A stretch of 64,000 nt of DNA, taken from positions 363,786 through 427,785 of the forward strand of contig CAUYUJ010012603.1 of NCBI GenBank assembly GCA_963575745.1. Reading direction: 5' to 3'. This document shows positions 1-9,639 of the stretch, piece after piece. Position 1 is the first letter of the stretch; each line of letters opens with the position of its first letter. The notes beneath the pieces are model-generated. The model had not been told where the DNA came from, did not search any database, and saw only the letters and a program-made list of their open reading frames with translations. The stretch comes from Prorocentrum cordatum. Its lineage: Eukaryota > Sar > Dinophyceae > Prorocentrales > Prorocentraceae. A program made the position numbers and the translations under genes.

Positions 1-21
1 AGGCGCCATGAAATCTGGGGA

Positions 22-47
22 AATATCATGACCCCCGCCATGATATT
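22..47. repeat. Small perfect hairpin
   Basis: AATATCATG at 22-30 is repeated in inverse at 39-47 with an 8-nt C-rich loop. No gene is visible from 1 to about 220, so its role is unknown. Confidence 0.5.
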
Positions 48-128
48 CACCCCCCCCTAGTCATCACCCCCCTCTTTTCCGCCCCCGAAAAACCAGCCCG
101 CCACTGGTAACGTATATGTTCCGGTATA

Positions 129-138
129 CTAGAACCAT
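129..138 (-). repeat. Candidate Helitron-type 3' terminus
   Basis: The plus strand reads CTAGAACCAT, so the minus strand ends ATGGTTCTAG followed by T. The same decamer occurs at 1204 and (with one change or further context) 9606 and 12883. CTAG before a T is the canonical Helitron 3' end. GC-rich sequence lies just inside but no strong hairpin is obvious here. Confidence 0.35.
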
Positions 139-239
139 CGCGCGCGCTTCGACGATCTTGGACAGCGTTATCCCGTGGGCCTCCTGGAGGCAGTTTTGAC
201 GCATCGACAGCACTGCTGAGCTATCTTAGGGCCTCTTGG

Positions 240-1000
240 ACCTCTCCTAGGGGCATGTTGGGACCTCGGGAAGCTTTTGGGGTCCTCGTCGGACTGTTAG
301 CCTTTGTGGAGGGAGGCTCTGCTGTTGGGTTCGCGTTCCCCTTCTTGGGCCTCTCTTGGGGCTGTCTTGGGGCCCTCGCGGGCCGTCTTGGGCGCCTCAG
401 GCGCCGTCTTGGGGCCCTCGTGTGCCGTCTTGGGGCCCTCTCGGAGGCCTCTTCCTCTATCTTGGAGCGGCATTGGAAGCCTCTTGGGCCGTCTTGGAGC
501 ATCGGGGTTCCAAAAAGCTGAAAGCTTGCAAACCCGCCACAACCACATCGGAAAACAATGAGTTGTGCCTGTTGGGGCCACCTTGGGAGACCTCTTGGAA
601 CCTCGTGGGCCCTCTTGGGAGCTTATTGGGGGCCTCTTGAATCCTATTTGGGGCCTCTTGGGGCTTCCCGAGAACCTCTCGGGGTGGAAGGCTCGGATTT
701 TCAGATCGCGTTACCCCTCTGGGCCCCCACTTGGGGCCGTCTTGGGGCTCTCTCGGGCCGTCTTGGGCGCCTCAGGCACCGTCTTGGGCCTTCGTGGGCC
801 GCCGTGGGGCCATCTTGGAGGCCTCTTCGGCTATCTTGGAACTGTCTTTGAGGCCTGTTGGGCCGTCTGGGAGGGTCGGGATGCCAAAACACCGAAAACT
901 TGTAAAATTCATCAAACTCACATCGGAAAACAATGATTTCTGCCTACTGGGGCCTTCTTGGGAGGCGTCGTGGAATCTCTTCGGCCCTCTTGGGAGCTCT
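240..1000 (+). repeat. CTTGGGGCC-type dispersed repeat, about three subunits
   Basis: Imperfect runs of GGGCCTCTTGGG and GGGCCGTCTTGG fill this stretch. Larger blocks repeat within it: a TACCCCTCTGGGCCCC block and a CACATCGGAAAACAATGA block, the latter near 546 and 922. The block at 640-880 is closely related to 17575-17830. Frames through it are proline, glycine, serine and tryptophan rich, and I read them as repeat shadows rather than genes. Confidence 0.75.
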
Positions 1001-1183
1001 TTTTTCTACTCTCAGCCAGTGCGCGCAACAAGCCCTGCGCAGGACAGGGCCGCGGAATCGTGTCCGCAGCGAGCACGCACCAAGGGGCCCAGCTCAAGTC
1101 CACAGCGCAAGAGAGCCAACGGCCTTGTGCAGAAAGGGCAAGCAGCAGGCGGTGGCCCGAATCTCTCGCTCTCTCTCTTTCAG

Positions 1184-1202
1184 TGTATATATATATATAT
1201 AC
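1184..1202. repeat. (TA)n microsatellite
   Basis: Pure TA repeat directly beside the CTAG terminus at 1204. AT-rich targets are typical for Helitron insertion, so the tract is probably the target site. Confidence 0.7.
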
Positions 1203-1204
1203 AC

Positions 1205-2356
1205 TAGAACCATGCCCGACGCTGCTACGGTAACACCATCCCCGTCCGCACAGAACCGCTCCGCCATACGCACGGCTTCTGCTCCCGGGATCATGGCTGT
1301 CTTCGCGGTCTTGATACTCTCGGCACCAGTCACGTCTCTGGGGTCTCGGTACGCTCGCAGATTCGCACTTTCCTGCGCTGACCGCACCACGCCTCTCCCG
1401 TACATGTCACTGAGAAACCTCTTCATGTGCCTGTTCGCTCGGTACGCCGCGGTCCTGTCTTTCGTCTGCTCCGCCAGCGCGTGGTGGCCCTTTTTGATCT
1501 CCCTCACCTCGTTGAACGACGGGGCACACCGCTTGCACTGATAGTCCGCCGCATATCCCGCTGCTGCATTCTGCGCTCGTTGCGCTGCCAGAACCATGTC
1601 TATGGGTCGATCCGTCTCCCAGCACCGCTCCTCGCATACACATCTATCGTGCGTCGCTTCCGTCACTGGGAACCTGTGCGGAATCTGCAAATCGCTATTA
1701 AAATTCAATGCCACCGCGCCGCTTAGCATCGCTGGTAGCGTGCCGTTCAGGTTCTCTTCGTTCATGGGCCCGTGCAAGCACCCTGTCATGTTCCTCCCCC
1801 CTGCTCGCGGCATGTCCCGGCTTTTCAAAACCCCCTGGCACAACACCACTGCGCGATCTATGAGCCACGTCGTGCGCGGGAAAAAGCTTCTGCACTGCGT
1901 CATATCGTCTCCCCTCTGACACTGTGCCAATGGTACCACGCGCTGCAAACGTTTGCTCCACTGGTGCACATGGTTCTGTCGAAACTCCTGCCCCTTTTGC
2001 ACCCAGACGCCGAGGTACTCTTGCAGCCAGGTTCGCCCTTCCTCGTTGCCCTTGTCTCCATCTTCAGTTCTCCCGTTGCCGCTCGTTGAGGCCCTACCGC
2101 CGCCCTCCGTCTCTTCCAACCCAGTAGTCTCCCTGCTGTGTAAGTACTCCGCCGCTGCGACCAGCTCTGTGGCATCGCGATACGTAGGCCACGCCTTCTC
2201 TACCTCTGTTTTCCTGCCCCGCCAGCCCTCTACGTCAGCGTACTCTTGACGACTCGCGTTTCTCTGGTACCTCTTGTACTCTTCTACCAGCCCCTTTTCA
2301 GCAAATCTGTCGGCAGCTTTAACAGTTCGTGCAACGGGGCATGCTGGTGCAAGCAC
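1205..2356 (-). pseudogene. Helitron-like Rep, C-terminal part with tyrosine motif (third frame)
   Basis: Continues the initiator after a frameshift near 2330. The start at 2356 is only the first start codon in this frame. Visible features are HVHQW followed by paired cysteines (residues 129-156 of this frame), FFPRTTWL (158-165), a NFNSDLQ block (218-224) and YAADYQCK (268-275). The last matches the two-tyrosine Y-x3-Y-x2-K signature of Helitron Rep proteins; the tyrosine codons are 1553-1555 and 1541-1543. Coding similarity fades near 1300 and the open frame then runs through the TA tract, so the true C-terminus is not at its stop. The family role is nicking and joining of single-stranded ends during rolling-circle transposition. 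Confidence 0.55.
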
Positions 2357-2781
2357 TGAACGAAGACTTGCACGTGCAGATGCAGACTTCCAGCCGACTT
2401 CTGAGCTTCAATGCTGCCGTACACCCCGTCAACACGACCTAAGCATCCGCCCGCCGCCGTCGCGCTGCTGCCAAGCAAGTCTGCGCGCTCGCAGTCCGGG
2501 CAATTCGGACAATGCCGCATGCCCAAAATGTACACGAATACAAGACCCACGATGACCCTAAACCCGTCAACGCCCGCAAGCGGGTCCCGAGCCAGCACAG
2601 CCCTTCTCTCGTCCGACGCGGGAACGGCATTTGCCAACATCTCCAGAGGCACTGCCATGTCCACGTCGTCGTCACCCTCAGCCCCTCCGAGTCCGATCCG
2701 TTTTCGCTCGCCTGCTCGCTCCGTTCTCTTGTCACGGCATTTCCAGAGATATCTTCCTTGTGCGCCAACGACGGCTCCCAC
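2284..2781 (-). pseudogene. Helitron-like Rep, HUH nuclease core (second frame)
   Basis: This frame takes over from the USP-bearing frame near 2680 and yields to the next near 2330. It holds CPNCPDC (residues 91-97), VYGSIEAQKSAG (120-131) and the metal-binding HUH motif HLH at 134-136 (plus-strand 2374-2382). E-x-Q-K-x-G-x-x-H-x-H is the hallmark order in Helitron_like_N domains. The N-terminal ~35 residues of the open frame are out-of-frame shadow. Whether the two shifts are mutations, assembly indels or recoding cannot be told from the DNA alone. Confidence 0.6.
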
Positions 2782-5700
2782 AACCCACCATGCGTTGGGC
2801 CGTGACGCGCCCGCGCTGCACGACGATTCACGGGGTCCTTTTTTCGCGACCGCGACAGCCGCACCATTACCAGGTTGTGCCTCTCATCCGGGGACATGGT
2901 GAAAAATAACGGTACCCCATGGGCGATTCGAGCAGCATGGGTGTCGTACCTCATGAGCGTCCGCACTTCGTTTGTCCCTTCAATCTTGCGAGCAACCGCG
3001 CTGGCTCCCGCAGCCAATCGTTTCGCTATCGGGTCGAGCGACTGCACATATTTCAGCTTCGAGAAATCTCCGCGCACTTTCGTGGTCTTCCCGGTTGACG
3101 GATCTTTGTACGTACCGTACAAGGCGTCTACGATGCTCGCAGCTGCCTTCTCGAGTTCTCCTTGCGAATACTGGCATTCCGTCTCTCCGTCCTTTCGATA
3201 GTCCGCCAAGCGCACGGACCGGGCCATATTCACGGAACTCTGAAACAAAACCGACGACAACGTAAAACCAAACCGCCATTCACGCCGGAACTGAGACTCC
3301 GCCCGACGCGTCATGATGCGCGTCCACAGAGCCAACTCCACGCGGGGCGCCGCGGGCCCACGTCGATGTCGTGCATTTTCCTGCCACTCAGGCATGTCTG
3401 GCATCCCCACCCCGTACTTGAAACAGAAAGGGAATGCCACACCGAAAAACCACGGAACAAACTGATTCATCATTGCACGGCCTGGATACACCACGTACCG
3501 AATGCGGGGCGCGTCAGTTTCCATCATCTCCCAAAGCCGATACTGGAGTGTCTTCATGTCAACGTTGGCCGCCTTGTCCCCCATTCTGCTCGTCCTCGCC
3601 AGAGCGCGCTCGTCTCTATCTCCACCGCACTGGCACTCCGGCCTGTCGCACCTGCCCGCCCACGTACTTGCCAGACGCAGTGCGAGGCTTTTGGCTTCCA
3701 TTGCCAATGCACCACCCTGTGCGGTACTCTTTGCGCCTGGCTCTGGACTTTCGTGCTCTGCGATCGGCGACGTGCCGGTCACGTGCTCCAACGCACCCTG
3801 CCTCAGTTTGTTCACGTCCACTTCGTCCACCGACGACTTCTCCATCATGGCGGCATTCGGCGTACGCAAGTCCATGTCGCGCGCAGCCGCTCCTACAGAT
3901 TCTCGCGCCCCATCACAAGGCGTCGCATTCTTCTGCACCATGAGCCTGTCCAAAGTGGTGTCATGCGGCAGCAGCCGGACAATCTCAGGCGGCACACCGC
4001 TCGTCGGCAACAGCTCAGCCATTCTCTCCATCGCCTCCACGTTGACGTTCACGAAGGCCCGGCGCCCGCGGTGCTTCATCATTTTGATGTGTCGCTTCAC
4101 AACTTCGCGCCGCACGTTCGCTTGATGAATGAAACGCGGCAGGTTGTCCTCACTTGTGGCGTCGTTGATTTTCAGAAGGATCTGCACCAGCGACCCCAAC
4201 CGATCACCCACGATCGGCACCGCCGAGTCGCTTCCCTGGCGCCCTTCCTCCTCGAGCTGACGGAGCTCCCGCAATATTCCCTGCCACGGTAACATGAAGC
4301 TCGTGGCATTCCCTCGCGCTGCAACACGCCCGTTGTGGAACCCTGCGGCGCTGTCAAACAGGTTCTCCCTGCCCTCACTGCTTTCCTGGTCGTTCTGGAA
4401 CTTTGCCTCCAACGAAAAACAGATCATCGAAGTAATGCAAGGGCTGCAGCAAATCATTTCCATCACTGTCATTCCTTCCGTGTACATGCGATCCGGCGCA
4501 TAGAACGCCATCAAATCATTTGCAAGACTTCGGCGCGGGACTGCCGGGGTCGCACTGGGTCGCCACCGATATGGCGCGTCCACCTCTACCTTGCACTCCT
4601 CACAAAGAGGCACTCTGCATTCGGGACATGCCGTTCCTTTCTCCTTGCACCCCCTGTGGCACTCTTGATCTTCGGGACAGCACAGCATTTGCACTTCACC
4701 GCCGTACGTCGGCACTGCCACGAGCCAATCGGTGAAGTCCTCTCGAAACCACGCATCTCTTTGCATGTCCAATTTTCCGTTTCCTGGTTCATAGCGGTAA
4801 TCTCGCAAGCATGCGTCGGCGCTGAGCCGCGCTCGCACTTCCTCCATGGCCCATTCGCCAAAATGACTCACAACACTCGGGTCCGCCTCGAATGCCTGGA
4901 ACGGTTTTTCCCACGAAATCTGGTTCCCTCGTCGGCTTTCCACCCATGGAAACGTGCACGCGCATAGAAAACATATCGGCGACGCTATGCTTCTCTCCTT
5001 CGTTGCTTCCGCGTACCTGGCAAAACTCCTTCTGTGTAGAGAATATACCGACAGCGGCGCGCCACCCCGAACGGCATGCGCCACGATCGCATGGCGCGCT
5101 GCTGCGACACGGAAACCCTCATCCGCGTCCACAGGATGAATCAAGTCTGCAATCGGCATAACGACGGCACCGTGCACTGCGCGGACGTGTTCGTACACCT
5201 CGTCTTCGTCCTCCGACTGCCACGTACACCCCACAAACGCACAGTGCACGGCTGGCAACTCGACGGCCACATCTTCGGCCAACGCTCGTGACCACGGTTG
5301 GGCGGGATCGTCTGGATCCGCAGGCACCGCCGGGTGTCGCCGAACGCGTGTCGCGGCAGCAGCCACGGGGAGTTCTCGGATCCGCCGAGGATCTTTCGAG
5401 GACGCGTCTACACCAACACTATAGAATGCCTGCTGCATGGCGTCTGCAGCGGGGGTGCCATCATCGCCCCCCCCTTCGCCACTTGAAGGGTCTTCTTTTT
5501 GTCGTACTGCGTCGTCTCCGATGCTCTGCGCATTTCCCTTGCCGTTCCCCTGTTTCACAGCTGTTTCCCCTTGGCCGCCGACTGCCGACCCAGCCGCGGT
5601 TCTCGCGCATTCGCCAGCGCAACCACCCCCATCTTTGCAGCCCCCACCGCTCCACGATGCTACCAAAGCCTTTTTCGCATTGTCGCTGGCTCCCATGCTT

Positions 5701-6983
5701 GCCCCGGCCCACCGCCGCTTGCGCGCCCCCGCGTCCTCTGCCCCGCGCTCTTTCCTGGGTGGTGGGGGCGCTGGCACGCCCGTGCCTTTTCGTTCTCCTT
5801 CGATTTCTATTCCCGCCGCATTCCCATGCACAGGCGGCGCAATCGGCCCGACCCCTGGTCGATTCGCGCCCGCGGCGCTTGCCGCTCGCTGCGCCGCCGT
5901 GCTCGACTGCCCCCCCCCCCCCCCAAAAAAAAAAACACCGCGTTCGTACACGAGCATGTACACTTTCATATTCTCCTCCGCTTGCCAGTGCGCTGTGTCC
6001 GCCGGATGTTCCACGACACTCGCTTCCTCGTCATCTCGCAGACACCACTGCCCCTGGCCATCGACGGAGCTCGCGCACGCGGATACATAATGCCCTTGTC
6101 GCGCAGTTTCCCCACGATGAAACACACAGCTCCGCAGTGCGTAAATGGCTCCTCCAACGCGCACCTGCCGACATGGCCTCACGTGGCGCGCGCGAAGGAT
6201 CTCCCTCCCTGCAGACACGTCCCACGTCCATCTTTTCAGCTGCACCCGCAAAATTGCTGGCGCCCCCGTCATCCTCATCCTCTTTTCCGCGGTAGCGTGG
6301 CCGCACGCTCGCGGACACTCCCACCTATAATCTTCATCTATTTCCGACGCTCGATAAGCCTCGACTATCGCGCCCTGCGCAGTGGTAATCCGCGCGCCCT
6401 CGTGGGTCAGCACCGGCGCCTCCACGCAGGTTCGCGGCCGCATTTCCTCCACGCCTATCTCCCCATCACATAGCGATGCCCTGCAATGAATCGATTCTGT
6501 GTTTGCGTAGCAGAAAGGCACGGCCACCACCTTCGCTCGGTCGGGGCCCAGCAGCTCCATCAAAAATTCGCGGGCATCTTCTTGTGCTTGGCGATAGAAC
6601 ACCTTCGCGACCGCCGTAGCCAGAACGGGCAGGTTCCGCAGATCGCCTGTCATATCGCGCAGAGCGACCCCGAGCAAAGCGTCAAAATTTGGCTCCTCCG
6701 AGCGACTCTGGCCACCGCGCCGCCCCCGTTTATGAAAACGCCACCAGTCCCAAGACTTCCCAGCCGCAACCGGGGCTGACCCCACCACGTCTCGCACGAT
6801 GCGCGGCGCGAACACAGCATGTAACGCCGCGTTGATCCAGCAGTAGTTCTCCGGATTCTGCAATCGTTTCAGCGGGGGGGTCGCCATCGGTTCACCGAAA
6901 CGCCCAGTTTCCGAACCTTCCGCAACGGCCGGCGGAAAAAGCGGCCACGCGCGTGCCAACTCCCCCCCAAGAACCACAACCAT
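2439..6983 (-). CDS. USP-family deubiquitinase fused to N-terminal region of Helitron-like Rep
   Basis: Single 1514-residue frame. A more likely start is Met33 (6887), just before the USP domain. USP (peptidase C19) landmarks: Cys box NPENYCWINAAL with Cys48; QEDAREFLMELLG (134-146); cysteine pairs near 167-172 and 223-227; RVQLKRW (246-252); His box GHYVSA with His298; WCLRDD (313-318) and closing YMLVY (342-346). All catalytic positions are present. Residues 350-570 are low complexity, including a run encoded by C and A homopolymers near 5911-5938. A C2H2-like finger (CAFVGC...H...H) and a CPEC/CEEC zinc ribbon follow, then RRSLANDLMAFY...EMICC, resembling the region before Helitron Rep domains, and GVPLFFTMSPDERHNL near the end. 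After about 2680 the frame is wrong and HUH continues in another frame. USPs cleave ubiquitin from proteins; linkage to a Rep suggests protection of transposition proteins, an inference. Confidence 0.7.
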   Translation of the reverse strand: MVVVLGGELARAWPLFPPAVAEGSETGRFGEPMATPPLKRLQNPENYCWINAALHAVFAPRIVRDVVGSAPVAAGKSWDWWRFHKRGRRGGQSRSEEPNFDALLGVALRDMTGDLRNLPVLATAVAKVFYRQAQEDAREFLMELLGPDRAKVVAVPFCYANTESIHCRASLCDGEIGVEEMRPRTCVEAPVLTHEGARITTAQGAIVEAYRASEIDEDYRWECPRACGHATAEKRMRMTGAPAILRVQLKRWTWDVSAGREILRARHVRPCRQVRVGGAIYALRSCVFHRGETARQGHYVSACASSVDGQGQWCLRDDEEASVVEHPADTAHWQAEENMKVYMLVYERGVFFFGGGGGQSSTAAQRAASAAGANRPGVGPIAPPVHGNAAGIEIEGERKGTGVPAPPPPRKERGAEDAGARKRRWAGASMGASDNAKKALVASWSGGGCKDGGGCAGECARTAAGSAVGGQGETAVKQGNGKGNAQSIGDDAVRQKEDPSSGEGGGDDGTPAADAMQQAFYSVGVDASSKDPRRIRELPVAAAATRVRRHPAVPADPDDPAQPWSRALAEDVAVELPAVHCAFVGCTWQSEDEDEVYEHVRAVHGAVVMPIADLIHPVDADEGFRVAAARHAIVAHAVRGGAPLSVYSLHRRSFARYAEATKERSIASPICFLCACTFPWVESRRGNQISWEKPFQAFEADPSVVSHFGEWAMEEVRARLSADACLRDYRYEPGNGKLDMQRDAWFREDFTDWLVAVPTYGGEVQMLCCPEDQECHRGCKEKGTACPECRVPLCEECKVEVDAPYRWRPSATPAVPRRSLANDLMAFYAPDRMYTEGMTVMEMICCSPCITSMICFSLEAKFQNDQESSEGRENLFDSAAGFHNGRVAARGNATSFMLPWQGILRELRQLEEEGRQGSDSAVPIVGDRLGSLVQILLKINDATSEDNLPRFIHQANVRREVVKRHIKMMKHRGRRAFVNVNVEAMERMAELLPTSGVPPEIVRLLPHDTTLDRLMVQKNATPCDGARESVGAAARDMDLRTPNAAMMEKSSVDEVDVNKLRQGALEHVTGTSPIAEHESPEPGAKSTAQGGALAMEAKSLALRLASTWAGRCDRPECQCGGDRDERALARTSRMGDKAANVDMKTLQYRLWEMMETDAPRIRYVVYPGRAMMNQFVPWFFGVAFPFCFKYGVGMPDMPEWQENARHRRGPAAPRVELALWTRIMTRRAESQFRREWRFGFTLSSVLFQSSVNMARSVRLADYRKDGETECQYSQGELEKAAASIVDALYGTYKDPSTGKTTKVRGDFSKLKYVQSLDPIAKRLAAGASAVARKIEGTNEVRTLMRYDTHAARIAHGVPLFFTMSPDERHNLVMVRLSRSRKKDPVNRRAARARHGPTHGGLWEPSLAHKEDISGNAVTRERSEQASENGSDSEGLRVTTTWTWQCLWRCWQMPFPRRTREGLCWLGTRLRALTGLGSSWVLYSCTFWACGIVRIARTASAQTCLAAARRRRADA

Positions 6984-7316
6984 TCAGTCCACACTCCAAC
7001 GTGGCGCCTTGGAGCGTCGTCTGCGTCAACGCCACGCACTCTTCAAACGTTTCACAGTGGACATTGTCTCTCCAATTGCGAAGGCCATTCCGAGCTGTGG
7101 GGGACCCCAACTGGGCAAACAGGTGCAAAATTGCAAGCACGGGGCTCTCATCCACGCTGGAAACACAAACAGCATCACCACCACCGCGCCGGACAACCGT
7201 ACCAAAATGAACACCGTCGAACAACTGGACAGACGGACGCGTGGAAGAACTCCAAAACAGACAGACGGGATGACGCTCGGATACACAGATCGGCAGCCGG
7301 GCAAGCACACTCACAA

Positions 7317-8252
7317 TTACAAATCTGTGGCCGTCGCACACTTCCACACGCAGATGACAAGCCATATCACAAGACAGGACGACACCACACGGAGAGCACA
7401 TGTTGAAGATTCGCGATGGTAACGGCTCTCCGAAGAGGCACGACGATCGACGACGGCGGCCAGTCTCTGTGCATCTGAAACACTCCTCAAACCATGGCCA
7501 TGGCGAAGCCGTTTTGGAAAACCTTCGACGGCGACACCCATCTGCACGCGCGGGCCCAGGGGCGGGGGATTTGTAGCCCGCCGGTACATCCACTGCGCCA
7601 CAGCGACTGTGACTAGAAACGTTTCCACGGCGGCGACCGCGAGCACCGCCGCCACTTGTTCGACGATGGGTGGATACAACGTCAGACCGAGCATGAACCC
7701 ACAAACAAGCGCGACTAACACCCATACTTTGGGAACAGCGGGCAACGCACCCTCTACAAAGGTCCGTGGCCGCAACCCAGACCTGCTCGACGCGACCGCG
7801 GACATCACCGCCATACCGAATGCGAACGCCTGCGCCACCATGTCGCCTGCAAACAACAACGCGGCCACCACGACCGCGAGCGGCAACAATGCCACACATA
7901 CGGCCACAAACGAGCCGACTACGAACACCACCACGCCGACCAGCACACCGACGCTCATAACTGCGAGCAACAGCGCCGTCAGGACACCTATTGTGGCCTG
8001 CACCGCCGCCGCAGTAGAAGGCAATAGATAGCTCGCTGAGCGCGGCACGAACGCAGCAAAATGTAGCGCCACACTGGCGGCAGCTAACAGCGACACGACG
8101 ATTAGAATTGAGATTCGCGCGACTCTGGACAGAAGCCTCACCACCACGTACATCACAATTGCGACTACCACAAACGAGTGCACAACGTCGACAGCAAGCG
8201 GCCCCGCCAGCGCCAGAACAACGGCCAGCAGCACCACCACATCGACCAACAC
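7317..8252 (-). CDS. Hydrophobic multi-span exon-like frame, unknown
   Basis: Not recognised. The 311-residue frame has about eight hydrophobic stretches of 17-25 residues rich in Val, Ala and Leu in its first 225 residues, for example VWVLVALVCGFMLGLTLYP, and then a basic tail. It begins at a GTG; upstream in frame a TGA comes before any ATG, so it would need an upstream exon or another start. It lies on the same strand as, and about 330 bp upstream of, the USP-Rep frame. It could be a membrane-protein exon, Helitron cargo or a composition artefact of GTN/GCN-rich DNA. Confidence 0.3.
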   Translation of the reverse strand: MLVDVVVLLAVVLALAGPLAVDVVHSFVVVAIVMYVVVRLLSRVARISILIVVSLLAAASVALHFAAFVPRSASYLLPSTAAAVQATIGVLTALLLAVMSVGVLVGVVVFVVGSFVAVCVALLPLAVVVAALLFAGDMVAQAFAFGMAVMSAVASSRSGLRPRTFVEGALPAVPKVWVLVALVCGFMLGLTLYPPIVEQVAAVLAVAAVETFLVTVAVAQWMYRRATNPPPLGPRVQMGVAVEGFPKRLRHGHGLRSVSDAQRLAAVVDRRASSESRYHRESSTCALRVVSSCLVIWLVICVWKCATATDL

Positions 8253-8544
8253 GACTGCGATCGATGGTGAACGCTGCGGCGATCAAACTCACGCTACTGG
8301 TTCGTATCGCCGTGGATGGAATCGTCGCGCCACGTGGGAATGCTACGACGACCAGGGCAACGCCGGCAGACAAACATTCAAACTGGGGTAACCAGACTCT
8401 CGGCACGACAATCGAAGCGTTCCCGCAGACACGATACCCCTCCAACGCAACAACAACAACAAAATCACGATACGCAAAACTCTTTGCTGAATCCCGCATT
8501 GGGCAGCCTTCAGCACGTAACCCCTGCTGGTAAGGGGATGCCAC

Positions 8545-9200
8545 GACCAGAAAATGGCCTCAAGAGCGCGCGAAGGGCCTCCAACACGGCCAAGATGGCC
8601 TCCAATGTGTCTGCAAACGGCAACGTGGCCTCCAAGAAAGCCCAGATGGCCCAAGATGCCGCCAAAACGGCCCCAGATAGCGACAACATTGCCCAAGATC
8701 GCCCAACAAAGGCCCCAGATGCCCAGAATATGGCCTCAGAGGCACCCAAACACACCTCACGAAGGATCGAAGGAGGCCACCAAAATGGCCCAAGATAGCC
8801 GAAGATGGTGCTAGATAGCTCCCGGCCTGCCTCCTGGAGGCTCCAAGAGGGCGACAAGACGGCCCGAAATGCTCCCAGAGGTCTGGGAGTTGGCCCAAAA
8901 CAAGTCGCCCCAGACCCCCGACCTCCGGACCCCGTTGCGCGACGCGCGGCCCTCTCCGCGCTCTCGCGCGCCCCGTGAGGAAGAACACCCCTCCGAGGCC
9001 AGACCGCGAAATGCGAGGCGCCGTGATCTTCGCGCCCCTGCGGGTGACCCTGCTACAGGGAGGAGGCGTGGAGGGAGAGAGGGGAGGAGGGAAGGAGGGG
9101 GAAGAAGGGAGGAGGGAGCAGGACGAAGGAGGAGGGGACGAGAGGGGGACGAGGGCGTCCGGGGGCCATCTCGGGTCGTCATGAGGCGATCTTCGGAACG
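8545..9200. repeat. CCAAGATGGCC-type array and purine-rich tract
   Basis: From about 8545 to 8900 the DNA is the minus-oriented form of the CTTGGGGCC family (CCAAGATGGCCTCC-like units). From about 9056 to 9160 it is GGAGGA purine-rich. No gene is visible. Confidence 0.6.
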
Positions 9201-9522
9201 GAAGACCGAAGAACAGAGCAGTCCCCAAAACATACAAGACCCACGGGACATCGACACGAAGGTCTTGATTGGGTCTTGAAGGTTTTCTTTGGAGTCGTCT
9301 TCGGGCGTCTGGTGGGTGTGTTGGGCATCTTGAGACCCTCGCGGGGCCGCTCGGCTGCCCCCATGACAGATTCGAAGGCTTCCAGGAGCACCGGAAAGCC
9401 AGGGCGACCTTCTGCACGTGCGTCCAAGAAACTCCTGGGGCCAGGCATCTCGGGGGGGAGCCGTTTAGGGGGGGTGGGCTCGCAGGCTCCCAGATTGCAC
9501 AACAATGCAGAAAAGGGATAAT

Positions 9523-9628
9523 GTATATATATATATATATATATGTATGATATGATATATATGTGTATCCTTCTGTTGCTCTCCCGATGTACACGTGTAC
9601 GCACACTAGAACAATGCGCGCAACGCGC
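9523..9628. repeat. (TA)n tract beside a second Helitron-like 3' terminus with hairpin
   Basis: TA repeat at 9523-9546. CTAG at 9606-9609 is followed on the plus strand by GCGCG-CAA-CGCGC (9616-9628), a perfect 5-bp stem 6 nt from CTAG. On the minus strand this is hairpin then CTAG then T, the layout of Helitron 3' ends. Confidence 0.45.
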
Positions 9629-9639
9629 CCCTTGAACTA

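Larger units (their letters stand above)
1204..6983 (-). mobile_element. Helitron-like rolling-circle element (5' end not resolved)
   Basis: The minus strand carries USP, zinc-binding, HUH and two-tyrosine segments in three successive frames. It ends at CTAG|T next to a TA tract, a plausible Helitron 3' end just past the last coding similarity. No PIF1-type helicase follows the initiator, unlike autonomous Helitrons, so this copy is truncated, non-autonomous or a divergent lineage. The 5' TC end cannot be located; the hydrophobic frame at 7.3-8.3 kb may or may not be inside. Confidence 0.5.

Noticed and set aside
6613-6625. GCCGTAGCCAGAACG, an SL-like start
   Set aside because: It lies inside the USP coding region and the rest of the leader is absent.
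6892-8544. 550-codon minus frame overlapping the USP gene start
   Set aside because: Arg/Cys-rich shadow of the frame encoding the hydrophobic spans; no motif.
9463-9475. TTTAGGG telomere-like heptamer
   Set aside because: Single occurrence within a dispersed repeat also seen at 26.39 kb; no tandem telomere array.
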